Assembly: GCF_035762905.1 (NCBI RefSeq)
Contig: NZ_DASUCC010000090.1
Span: 1 to 16,601 of the forward strand
Length of the DNA: 16,601 nucleotides
Origin: DASYTH01 sp035762905
GTDB taxonomy: Bacteria > Actinomycetota > Actinomycetes > Mycobacteriales > Pseudonocardiaceae
Direction of reading: 5' to 3'
Shown here one piece after another: positions 8,584 through 15,081 of this stretch (its first letter is position 1; the number at the start of each line of letters is the position of its first letter). The notes under the pieces were generated by a model. The model was given only the letters and a program-made list of their open reading frames with translations, was not told the DNA's origin and did no database searches. The translations under genes were made by a program, and so were the position numbers.

Positions 8584-10203
8584 TCAGAGTTTGAAGCCGG
8601 CGAGCGCGGTCTGTAGATCGCTGCTCATGCGGGCCAGCTCGGTGGCGGCGCGCTGGGCGTCCTCCAAGCGGGCGTTGGTCTGCGCCGTGCTGTCGGCCAG
8701 GCCCGAGATGCTCGCCGCGATGGCCTTGGAGCCGTCGGCGGCACCGGACACGTAGCGGTTCATCTCGTTGGTGGTCAGGCTCTGCTGTTCCACGGCGGCG
8801 GCGATGCTGATCTGAATGTTGTTGATCTTGTCGATCACCAGGCTGATCTCACCGATGGCGTGCACCGCGTTGGCGGTGTCGGCCTGGATGGCACCGACCC
8901 GGGTGGAGATGTCCTCGGTCGCCCGAGCGGTCTCCTGGGCCAACTCCTTGACCTCACTGGCCACCACGGCGAAGCCCTTGCCGGCATCCCCGGCCCGCGC
9001 CGCCTCGATGGTGGCGTTGAGCGCTAGCAGGTTGGTCTGCTCGGCGATCGCGGTGATCATCTTGACCACGGAGGCGATCTCCTGGGTCGACTCGCCCAGC
9101 TTCTCCACCGTGCGGGTGGTCGCCTCGGCGGTGCCCACGGCGCGGGCGGCCACCTCGGCGGCTTCCCGGGAGCTGTGCGCGATCTCGCGGATCGCGGCCT
9201 CCATCTCCTCCGAGCCGGTCGCCACGGTGTCCACGCTTGCCGACACCTCGGTGGCCGAGGAGTTCACCACCTGGGCCTGGTTGGCGGCGGTCTGGGTGTT
9301 GTCGGCGATCGCAGCGGCGGTGCCGGTCAGCTGCTGCGAGGAGGCGGCCAGGTCGGTGGCCGACCGGTCGACCAGCTCCAACACACCGGCCAGCGAGTCC
9401 AGCGTCCGGTTGAGCGAGTGCGCGACGCTGCCCAGCTCGTCCTTGCCGTTGTCGTCGACCCGCACCCGCAGGTCGCCGTCGTCGGCCACGTCGAGCACCT
9501 CGCGGATCCGGGTCAGCGGCCGGATCACGCTGCGCGCCACCAGAAGCGCCAGCAGCAGCGAGATCACCATGCCGGTGGCCACGATGGCGACGGTGACCAC
9601 GCGGGCGGTCTCGTAGGCGTCCTGCGCGGCCTGGGCGGTCTGCTCGGCGTAGGAGCGGGCCTCCTCGGTGGCCTTGTTGAGCGCCTCCTGTGCCTTGGCC
9701 TCCTGCTCCAGCATGAGCGGGGTCCACTCGGCGACCCGGGGGTCGTGGCTGGCCGAGCCCAGGTTCACCTTGTCCACGTTGACCATGTAGGACGCGACCA
9801 CCTGCTGGTACTCCTGGATCGCGCCCTTCGCCGCATCGCTGAGCGGCAGCGTGCCGACGGTGCGGCCGAGCTCGTTGAGCTGCTCGCGGACCGCCCGGCC
9901 CTTCTTGGACTCGTCCTGCACGAACATCCAGTCCATGTTGGGCATCCGCTCGCGCGCGGTGTGCGCCTGGTACTCCCACAGGGCCTTCTGCAGCGACCGC
10001 ATCGTGTCCAACGGAATACTGCCGTTGTGGTAGATGTCCTGCGCCTTGTCGCTGAGCAGGGACATGCGTTGCAGTCCGGTCAGGCCGACGGCGAGGGTCA
10101 CCCCGGCTACCAGAAGGATGGCCGCGACCAGCCGCGTGCGCACCCCCCAGCGCCGCAGGCTGTACCAGGCCACCGGCGATGCGTCGTGCTGTTGTGCGGT
10201 CAT
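8584..10203 (-). CDS. methyl-accepting chemotaxis protein, full-length sensor (MCP1)
   Basis: Membrane chemoreceptor of 539 residues. TM1 is about 25-44. An extracytoplasmic helical region of about 157 residues (45-201) resembles a four-helix-bundle ligand-binding domain. TM2 is about 202-223 and is followed by a HAMP domain (about 224-277). The cytoplasmic signalling hairpin has the conserved CheA/CheW-contact tip EQTNLLALNATIEAARAGDA (about 388-407). No C-terminal CheR-binding pentapeptide is seen. ATG 10203 has GGAGAA about 8 nt upstream. A FliA-type promoter, CTCA-N16-ACCGAT, lies 40-65 bp before the start, implying expression with flagellar genes. A second receptor (11810-13093) is a close paralogue in the opposite orientation. 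The ligand is unknown. Confidence 0.95.
   Translation of the reverse strand: MTAQQHDASPVAWYSLRRWGVRTRLVAAILLVAGVTLAVGLTGLQRMSLLSDKAQDIYHNGSIPLDTMRSLQKALWEYQAHTARERMPNMDWMFVQDESKKGRAVREQLNELGRTVGTLPLSDAAKGAIQEYQQVVASYMVNVDKVNLGSASHDPRVAEWTPLMLEQEAKAQEALNKATEEARSYAEQTAQAAQDAYETARVVTVAIVATGMVISLLLALLVARSVIRPLTRIREVLDVADDGDLRVRVDDNGKDELGSVAHSLNRTLDSLAGVLELVDRSATDLAASSQQLTGTAAAIADNTQTAANQAQVVNSSATEVSASVDTVATGSEEMEAAIREIAHSSREAAEVAARAVGTAEATTRTVEKLGESTQEIASVVKMITAIAEQTNLLALNATIEAARAGDAGKGFAVVASEVKELAQETARATEDISTRVGAIQADTANAVHAIGEISLVIDKINNIQISIAAAVEQQSLTTNEMNRYVSGAADGSKAIAASISGLADSTAQTNARLEDAQRAATELARMSSDLQTALAGFKL
9026..9104 (-). repeat. 79-bp perfect inverted block shared by the two receptor genes (copy 1)
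   Basis: Read on the minus strand, these 79 bases are identical to 12573-12651 on the plus strand. They encode the signalling-domain stretch from EKLGESTQEI (QKLGESTQEI in MCP2) to the AEQTNLL tip. Identity remains high on both sides, so the two receptor genes form a long inverted repeat around the segment at about 10.2-11.8 kb. Confidence 0.9.
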
Positions 10204-10242
10204 GCCAATTCTCCGGTTGTAGTCGTTCCGTTAGTCGGGGGA

Positions 10243-10268
10243 ATCGGTTACCGGCAAGTAGGACTGAG
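10243..10268 (-). promoter_or_regulatory. FliA-type promoter of MCP1
   Basis: On the minus strand CTCA (10265-10268) is followed after 16 bp by ACCGAT (10243-10248), close to the flagellar sigma consensus CTCA-N15-17-GCCGAA described for Actinoplanes. The MCP2 gene has the same arrangement with the same spacing. The site lies within an inverted repeat, GGTTACC (10246-10252) and GGTAACC (10273-10279), that could bind a regulator shared with the divergent dehydrogenase gene. Confidence 0.5.
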
Positions 10269-10301
10269 ACTTGGTAACCCAGGTCATACGAAGGGAGCGA
10301 C

Positions 10302-10973
10302 ATGGAGGTAGTGGTCACCGGGGCGGCCGGCGCCCTCGGCCGGTCGGTGCTGGACGAGTTCCTCCAGGGCGGTGCCCGAGTGGTGGCGCTCGACCGGCCC
10401 GGCGCCGCCCTCGACGAGGTGGGTGCGCGGCCCGGGGTGCACCCGGTCGCGGTCGACCTTGCCGACCAGGACGCCGTCGGCGCGGCCTGGGCGGAGGTCG
10501 ACGCGGTCACCACCGCGCCGGACGCGCTGGTGGCGCTGGCCGGCGGCTACGTGCCCGGCTCGCTGGCCGATCTGGACGCCGCGGCGCTCGACGGGTTGTG
10601 GCGGTCCAACGTCCACTCGGTCCTGTGGTCGGCCCGCGAGGCGGCCAGCCGGATGCCCGACGGCGGGGCGATCGTCACGGTCGGCTCGCGCACCGCGGTC
10701 GACGGCCCGGCCCCGGTGGCGCACGCCACCAGCAAGGCCGCGGTGGTGCGGATCACCGAGCTGCTCGCCGAGGAGCTGCGGCCGCAGCGGGTCCGGGTCA
10801 ACTGCGTGCTCCCGTCGGTGATCGACACCCCGGCCAACCGCACCTGGATGCCCCCGGATCTGGCCGCGCGGGCCGTCCCGCCGTCCGCCATCGCCAAGGT
10901 GATCGCGTTCCTGGCCGGCCCGGACGCCTGGCCGATCAGCGGTGCCCGGATCCCGGTCTACGGCGACGCCTGA
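10302..10973 (+). CDS. short-chain dehydrogenase/reductase-like protein with Tyr-to-His change
   Basis: Rossmann-fold protein of the SDR superfamily, 223 residues. The cofactor motif TGAAGALG is at 6-13, Asp31 after beta-2 (ALDRP) suggests an NAD(H) preference, and LVALAGG (77-82) replaces the usual NNAG. Asn103 and Ser129 (TVGSRTA) of the catalytic set are present. The YxxxK motif instead reads HATSK, His141 to Lys145; the codon is CAC, so the catalytic tyrosine is missing. The C-terminal PVYGDA matches the usual end of the family. GGGAG at 10293-10297 sits just before ATG 10302. It lies alone between two chemoreceptor genes. It may be a low-activity, altered or binding-only SDR; its substrate is unknown. 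Confidence 0.85.
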   Translation: MEVVVTGAAGALGRSVLDEFLQGGARVVALDRPGAALDEVGARPGVHPVAVDLADQDAVGAAWAEVDAVTTAPDALVALAGGYVPGSLADLDAAALDGLWRSNVHSVLWSAREAASRMPDGGAIVTVGSRTAVDGPAPVAHATSKAAVVRITELLAEELRPQRVRVNCVLPSVIDTPANRTWMPPDLAARAVPPSAIAKVIAFLAGPDAWPISGARIPVYGDA

Positions 10974-10977
10974 GGGG

Positions 10978-11006
10978 TTCGGCGACGGCTGGCCAAGGCA
11001 TAGGGT
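10978..11006 (+). promoter_or_regulatory. possible promoter of the tRNA-like locus
   Basis: TTCGGC (10978-10983) and TAGGGT (11001-11006) are 17 bp apart. The -35 match is weak and the -10 fits TANNNT. If used, transcription would begin near 11013 and end at the hairpin at 11160-11193, giving an RNA of about 180 nt with the tRNA-like part at its 3' end. Confidence 0.2.
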
Positions 11007-11079
11007 GCTGGTGAGGAACCGGTAACGCCGGAGGCGTGCGCGCCGACGCCACTACCGGCCACGATCAACAAGGCCTTCG

Positions 11080-11153
11080 GCCCCCGACGCCCAATGGTCG
11101 GGCAGCCGCCCCCTGTGGGCGGACCGGAGCGGGTTCGATTCCCGCCGGGGGCG
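11080..11153 (+). ncRNA. degenerate or divergent tRNA-like sequence
   Basis: A 74-nt cloverleaf can be drawn. The acceptor stem is GCCCCCG (11080-11086) with CGGGGGC (11146-11152). The D arm is GCCC/GGGC around AATGGTC, keeping the GG pair. The anticodon stem is CCGCC/GGCGG (11106-11110, 11118-11122) around CCCTGTG. The T arm is a perfect GCGGG/CCCGC around TTCGATT. The positional anticodon would be CTG. Several invariant features are wrong: A instead of U8, C instead of U33, T instead of a purine at 37, one extra base in the anticodon arm region, and no encoded CCA. A strong terminator follows 6 bp later. It is either a decayed tRNA, a remnant attachment site or a specialised tRNA-like RNA. 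Alternative hairpins at 11083-11102 and 11106-11122 compete with the cloverleaf. Confidence 0.4.
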
Positions 11154-11159
11154 CGCACC

Positions 11160-11193
11160 GCGAAATGCCCGGGAAACTTCCCGGGCATTTCGC
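11160..11193. terminator. bidirectional terminator hairpin after the tRNA-like locus
   Basis: GCGAAATGCCCGGGAA (11160-11175) pairs fully with TTCCCGGGCATTTCGC (11178-11193); realistically this is a 14-bp stem with a 6-nt loop. It lies between the tRNA-like sequence and the stop of the convergent secreted-protein gene at 11213. The ATTTCGC end gives a weak T-run. This form of hairpin is common after actinobacterial tRNA genes, which supports the locus having been a transcribed tRNA gene. Confidence 0.85.
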
Positions 11194-11212
11194 TGTGGCG
11201 AATCCGTTCAGA

Positions 11213-11599
11213 TCACGGAATGTCGACCTGGAACGAGCCGTCGATCGGGCCGAGTGGGCTGGGAATGGAGAAGTTGACCGTGGCCGTCGAGCCGCGGGTG
11301 AACGGGCCGCCGCTCCAGTTGCCAGTGCGCGTCCCCAGAATTCCGGCCCGCATCGTGATGGTGCCCGACGCGTAGCCGTCCGCCCGCATCGTCCCGGTGA
11401 ACGTCGCGCCGAACGTGCCAAGCCGGGTGTCCAGCTGGCAGCTGCCGGTGACCGTGTTGCCGCTGGTGCTTGCGGTGCAGCTGAAGTCGGACGCGGCGGC
11501 GGGGGCGGGAGCGACGGCGGCCGCGGGCGCGGCGACGGCGAGCACGCCGGCGACCGCGAGACCGGCACCGGCCAGAAGCGCACGGGAAACAGGCTTCAT
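11213..11599 (-). CDS. small secreted protein of unknown function
   Basis: A 128-residue protein with a clear signal peptide: basic start MKPVSR, a hydrophobic core of about 20 residues, and an Ala-rich cleavage region near residue 30-36. The mature part of about 93 residues is rich in T, G and S with alternating polar/non-polar residues, which suggests an all-beta fold. It has two cysteines 13 residues apart (FSC...GSC) that may form a disulphide. No family was recognised. The start ATG 11599 has a full GGAGG (11609-11613) with 9-nt spacing, so translation should be efficient. It diverges from MCP2 across a 210-bp gap and converges on the tRNA-like locus. A structural or surface role is possible but not shown. 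Confidence 0.8.
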   Translation of the reverse strand: MKPVSRALLAGAGLAVAGVLAVAAPAAAVAPAPAAASDFSCTASTSGNTVTGSCQLDTRLGTFGATFTGTMRADGYASGTITMRAGILGTRTGNWSGGPFTRGSTATVNFSIPSPLGPIDGSFQVDIP

Positions 11600-11623
11600 A
11601 ATTGTATTCCTCCGAATTCGTCG

Positions 11624-11678
11624 GTGAACTCCTGTGCCTAAACGATGACAGAGAGCAATGGCGACGAAAACAGTTCAC
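11624..11678. promoter_or_regulatory. inverted GTGAACT half-sites between the secreted-protein gene and MCP2
   Basis: GTGAACT (11624-11630) and AGTTCAC (11672-11678) form 7-bp inverted arms separated by 41 bp. They lie upstream of the secreted-protein gene and could be paired regulator sites. A match of this length can occur by chance, so support is weak. Confidence 0.2.
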
Positions 11679-11732
11679 GTCGATCTGAGAACTTACTCTC
11701 ATAAGGGTCGATAGGGGTTCCCACGATCGTGT

Positions 11733-11758
11733 CTCAACTCACCGGGTGCGCTGCCGAT
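11733..11758 (+). promoter_or_regulatory. FliA-type promoter of MCP2
   Basis: CTCA (11733-11736), a 16-bp spacer, then GCCGAT (11753-11758), matching the flagellar sigma consensus CTCA-N15-17-GCCGAA. It lies 51 bp before ATG 11810, leaving a leader of roughly 45 nt that includes the ribosome binding site GGAAGG (11799-11804). Confidence 0.6.
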
Positions 11759-11809
11759 GGTGCGGGTAACGGCCGGGGAGCCGTGCTGGGCACACAACGG
11801 AAGGTCGAC

Positions 11810-13093
11810 ATGCGGCGCCAAGAGAATACGTCCCGAATGGTCTGGTACAGCCTGCGGCGCTGGGGCGTCCGGACCCGGATGGTCGCGGCGATTCTGCTGG
11901 TCGCGCTGGTGTCGCTGGGTGTAGGAGTGGCCGGCCTCGAGCGCATCGCCGCGCTCAACCACTCCGCGCAGGACATCTACCAGGCCCAGAGCTCGATCAA
12001 CGCGGCGACCGCCGAGCAGGCCGCGCACGCCGAGCGGGCCGCGGCAGAGGCGCAGGACACCTACGAGTCCGCGCGCATGATGATCCTGGCGATCGTCGGC
12101 GGCGGGCTGCTGGTCTCGCTGATCCTCGCGCTCCTGGTGGCCCGCAGCGTGATCCGCCCGCTGCGCAAGGTGCAGGCGGTCCTGGAGCAGGTGGACAACG
12201 GCGACCTGCGGGTGCGGGTCGACGACCACGGCAAGGACGAGTTGGCCGGCGTCGCGCACTCGCTGGACCACACCCTTGACTCGCTGGCCGGCGTGCTGGA
12301 GCTGGTCGACCGGTCGGCCACCGACCTGGCCGCCTCCTCGCAGCAGCTGACCGGCACCGCCGCGGCGATCGCCGACAACACCCAGACCGCCGCCGACCAG
12401 GCCCGGGTGGTGAACTCCTCGGCCACCGACGTGTCGGCAAGCGTGGAGACGGTGGCGACCGGTTCGGGCCAGATGGAGATGGCGATCCGGGAGATCGCGG
12501 ACAGCTCGCAGCAGGCGGCCGGGGTCGCCGCGCAGGCGGTCACCACGGCCGAGGCGACCACGCGGACGGTGCAGAAGCTGGGCGAGTCGACCCAGGAGAT
12601 CGCCTCCGTGGTCAAGATGATCACCGCGATCGCCGAGCAGACCAACCTGCTCGCGCTCAACGCCACCATCGAGGCCGCCCGCGCCGGGGATGCCGGCAAG
12701 GGCTTCGCCGTGGTGGCCAGCGAGGTCAAGGAGCTCTCCCAGGAGACCGCAAGGGCCACCGAGGACATCTCCACCCGGGTCGGCGCCATCCAGGCCGACA
12801 CCGCCAACGCGGTGCACGCCATCGGCGAGATCAGCCTGGTGATCGACAAGATCAACCACATCCAGATCGGCATCGCCGCCGCCGTGGAACAGCAGCGCCT
12901 GACCACCAACGAGATGAACCGCAACGTCTCCGCCGCCGCGCACGGCTCGCGGGCCATTGCCGCGAACATCTCCGGCCTGGCCGAGCGCACGGCGCAGACC
13001 GGCGTCCGCCTGGAGGACGCCCAGCGCGCGGCCACCGAGCTGGCCCGGATGAGCAGCGATCTGCAGGCCGCCCTGGCCCGGTTCCAGCTCTGA
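11810..13093 (+). CDS. methyl-accepting chemotaxis protein with minimal sensor (MCP2)
   Basis: Membrane chemoreceptor of 427 residues, paralogous to MCP1. The N-terminal block WYSLRRWGVRTR and TM1 (about 24-43) match MCP1. Only about 46 extracytoplasmic residues (44-89) then separate TM1 from TM2 (about 90-112), against about 157 in MCP1, so the ligand-binding bundle is almost wholly missing. From HAMP (about 113-165) to the C-terminus the two align without gaps for 259 residues, including the signalling tip EQTNLLALNATIEAARAGDA (about 276-295). ATG 11810 was chosen over the upstream GTG at 11729 because GGAAGG precedes it and the FliA-type promoter lies in between. It may signal as an adaptor within MCP1 arrays or sense membrane or cytoplasmic cues. 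Confidence 0.93.
   Translation: MRRQENTSRMVWYSLRRWGVRTRMVAAILLVALVSLGVGVAGLERIAALNHSAQDIYQAQSSINAATAEQAAHAERAAAEAQDTYESARMMILAIVGGGLLVSLILALLVARSVIRPLRKVQAVLEQVDNGDLRVRVDDHGKDELAGVAHSLDHTLDSLAGVLELVDRSATDLAASSQQLTGTAAAIADNTQTAADQARVVNSSATDVSASVETVATGSGQMEMAIREIADSSQQAAGVAAQAVTTAEATTRTVQKLGESTQEIASVVKMITAIAEQTNLLALNATIEAARAGDAGKGFAVVASEVKELSQETARATEDISTRVGAIQADTANAVHAIGEISLVIDKINHIQIGIAAAVEQQRLTTNEMNRNVSAAAHGSRAIAANISGLAERTAQTGVRLEDAQRAATELARMSSDLQAALARFQL
12573..12651 (+). repeat. 79-bp perfect inverted block shared by the two receptor genes (copy 2)
   Basis: Partner of 9026-9104 on the other strand, identical over all 79 bases including the synonymous positions. The first differences are at the flanks (GCAG against GGAG, and CTCGCG against CTAGCG). 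Confidence 0.9.
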
Positions 13094-13143
13094 GCCGTCA
13101 GGTCCCGCGCCCCGCGTAGCCACCCGGATCCCTCTCATGTGGA

Positions 13144-14421
13144 CTACGAGGCGACCTGGTTGCGGCCGTTGGACTTCGCCCGGTACATGGCGGCGTCGGC
13201 GGCCTGGAGCAGGCGTTCGATCGCCTTGCCGGCGGCGGGATAGACGGCGACACCGACCGACACGGACAGGCCGCGGATCCGCGGTTGCCGGCCGGCCTCG
13301 GTCACGGTGAACTCGAGCGTGGCGATCGCGGCCCGGATGCGCTCGGCGATCGCGTGGATGTGGTCCCGGCCGGTGTCCGGGAGCAGGACGATGAACTCCT
13401 CGCCGCCGAACCGGCCGACCGCGTCGTCCGCGCGCACGGTCGCCGAGATCGTATCGGCGACGACCTTCAGCACGGCGTCCCCGACGAGGTGCCCGTGCGT
13501 GTCGTTGATCCGCTTGAAGTGGTCCAGGTCGACCATCAGCACCCCGAACGTGGGCGCGGCCCTGCGCTCGGCCGCGACCAGCTCGTGGTAGGCGATCCGG
13601 TGCCAGCCCGCGATGTTCCACACACCGGTCTTGGGATCCTTGCGGGCGGCGGCTTCCAGCTGGTTGATCAGAACGGCGCGGTGCAGCAGGAACAGCGGCG
13701 GCACGATCAGCACGGCGATGGCCGGCATGACCGCGAACAGGACGGCCACCACCGCGCCGAGGCACAGGGTGGCGACCTCGAACAGGTTGTCGGTTCCGGT
13801 GCCGAACAGGTGTTGCAGGCTGAGCGGTCGGTTGAGGGCCGGGATGACCAGCAGCAGGTTCACCACGAAGTACGTGCCGATGCCGATGACGATCGCGCCG
13901 ACTCCCGGCCAGCCGGCCAGCACCGCCTCCCGGACATCGTCCATGCCGGTGCTGGCCACGGCGAGACCGGTGACGTAACAGGTCAGTACGACGATGCTGA
14001 TGTTGATGACGGTGCGGAACAAGGGAATCTTGGTGGTGCTGTACCAGCCCCGGGCGTGCAGGTGGCCGTACAGCACCAACACCAGCCCGGTGGTCAGCAC
14101 CAACGGCAGCAGCAGCAGGCCGGGCACGAGCCACACCGACGTCAGGTTGACGTGCGGCCGGCCGAGGACGCGTGGCCGGCGCTTCTCCACCTGGCGGCCC
14201 AGTTCGCTCTGCAGCAGACCCAGAACCGCCAGTACCGCGAGGATGGCGAGGTCGGACCCGGTGACCGGCTCGGTGAACGCCGTGCCGGCCACGGTGGCCG
14301 CCGCGGCCAGGACGACGCAGAGCGAGTAGGCGATCAGATCCTTGTCCCAGTGCCACAGCGCCCAGTTCCGGACCACCGGCAAGCGGGTGGCGATGCCACT
14401 GGATACCTGCTCCGTGCTCAC
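13144..14421 (-). CDS. membrane diguanylate cyclase (GGDEF)
   Basis: Makes cyclic di-GMP from two GTP. The 425-residue protein has a hydrophobic N-terminal half with about six TM segments (roughly 30-50, 57-72, 97-118, 137-157, 172-193, 218-246) and a C-terminal GGDEF domain (about 258-425). The active site is FGGEEF (338-343) with metal-binding Asp298 in VDLDHFKRIND. An inhibitory I-site RxxD (Arg330-Asp333) sits five residues before GGEEF, so product feedback is expected. No EAL domain is present. GTG 14421 was chosen because GGGGGG lies about 5 nt upstream and the upstream part of the frame overlaps the acetyltransferase gene. It follows that gene by 50 bp and converges on MCP2. The input signal of the membrane part is unknown. 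Confidence 0.92.
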   Translation of the reverse strand: MSTEQVSSGIATRLPVVRNWALWHWDKDLIAYSLCVVLAAAATVAGTAFTEPVTGSDLAILAVLAVLGLLQSELGRQVEKRRPRVLGRPHVNLTSVWLVPGLLLLPLVLTTGLVLVLYGHLHARGWYSTTKIPLFRTVINISIVVLTCYVTGLAVASTGMDDVREAVLAGWPGVGAIVIGIGTYFVVNLLLVIPALNRPLSLQHLFGTGTDNLFEVATLCLGAVVAVLFAVMPAIAVLIVPPLFLLHRAVLINQLEAAARKDPKTGVWNIAGWHRIAYHELVAAERRAAPTFGVLMVDLDHFKRINDTHGHLVGDAVLKVVADTISATVRADDAVGRFGGEEFIVLLPDTGRDHIHAIAERIRAAIATLEFTVTEAGRQPRIRGLSVSVGVAVYPAAGKAIERLLQAADAAMYRAKSNGRNQVAS

Positions 14422-14471
14422 TTCGCCCCCCGGACGACACGGAATGCTGCCCCTCAACAGATATCCGAACT

Positions 14472-15035
14472 TTACCCCAGATGGCGGACGATCCGGGCCG
14501 GATTGCCCACCGCCACAACGTTGGGCGGCAGGTCGCGCGGGACCACGGCGCCGGCGCCGACCACCGTGTTCGCCCCGATGGTCACGCCGGGCAGCACGAT
14601 GGCCCCACCGCCGAGCCAGACGTTGTCCTCGATGACGATCGGTTCGGCGGCCTCCCACTTCTCCCGGCGCGGCTGCGGCTCGACCGGGTGCGTCGGCGTG
14701 AGCAGTTGGACGTTCGGCCCGATCTGCACGTCGTCGCCGATTCTGATCGGGGCGACATCCAGCGCCACCAGGCCGAAGTTCGCGAACGAGCGGGCGCCGA
14801 CGGTGATGTTCCTGCCGTAGTCCACGTACAGCGGCGGGCGCAGCGCGGTGTCCTCGCCGATCCCGCCGAGCAGCTCGGTGAGCAGTCGGTGCCGCGCGTC
14901 CGGGTCGTGCGCCGGGGACCGGTTGTACGCCTCCATGATCGCCATGGCGCACAGGTGCAGCTCGGTGAGCTCGGGATCGTCGGCGATGTACGGCTCGCCG
15001 GCCTCCATCAGCTCCCGCATCGTCCGTTCAGTCAT
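14472..15035 (-). CDS. maltose/galactoside O-acetyltransferase-type hexapeptide enzyme
   Basis: Acetyl-CoA-dependent sugar O-acetyltransferase of the left-handed beta-helix family, 187 residues, the usual length. The N-terminal maltose-acetyltransferase helix region (about 1-60, EPYIADDPEL, then NRSPAHD) precedes the hexapeptide repeats (about 75-180). The catalytic histidine is His116 in LLTPTHPVEP, and the end VVAVGNPARIVRHL is typical. Start ATG 15035 has no ribosome binding site, but TACGTT (15043-15048) lies 7 nt before it, fitting a leaderless mRNA; the longer frame upstream overlaps ndgR and is not used. The gene stands 46 bp after ndgR on the same strand and 50 bp before the diguanylate cyclase. 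The acceptor sugar is not determined by sequence. Confidence 0.92.
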   Translation of the reverse strand: MTERTMRELMEAGEPYIADDPELTELHLCAMAIMEAYNRSPAHDPDARHRLLTELLGGIGEDTALRPPLYVDYGRNITVGARSFANFGLVALDVAPIRIGDDVQIGPNVQLLTPTHPVEPQPRREKWEAAEPIVIEDNVWLGGGAIVLPGVTIGANTVVGAGAVVPRDLPPNVVAVGNPARIVRHLG

Positions 15036-15042
15036 GTGTTCG

Positions 15043-15048
15043 AACGTA
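15043..15048 (-). promoter_or_regulatory. -10 box (TACGTT) of the acetyltransferase gene, leaderless pattern
   Basis: TACGTT on the minus strand ends 7 nt before ATG 15035. The same TANNNT spacing occurs at the hydrolase and DUF952 genes in this window. No good -35 box is seen. Confidence 0.45.
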
Positions 15049-15081
15049 CCCGGCCGGCAGGTGTCCGGAGTGGACGGCCCG

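Noticed and set aside
11033..11050. GGCGT/ACGCC hairpin upstream of the tRNA-like sequence as part of a riboswitch
   Set aside because: Short GC-rich stems are common here and no known riboswitch core was recognised.
13094..13143. Possible terminator between the convergent MCP2 and diguanylate cyclase genes
   Set aside because: I looked for inverted repeats in this 50-bp gap and found no stem longer than a few bases.
14422..14952. Upstream extension of the diguanylate cyclase frame
   Set aside because: It runs antisense-frame through the acetyltransferase coding region and gives Arg/Gly/Pro-rich shadow sequence; GTG 14421 with GGGGGG upstream is the sensible start.
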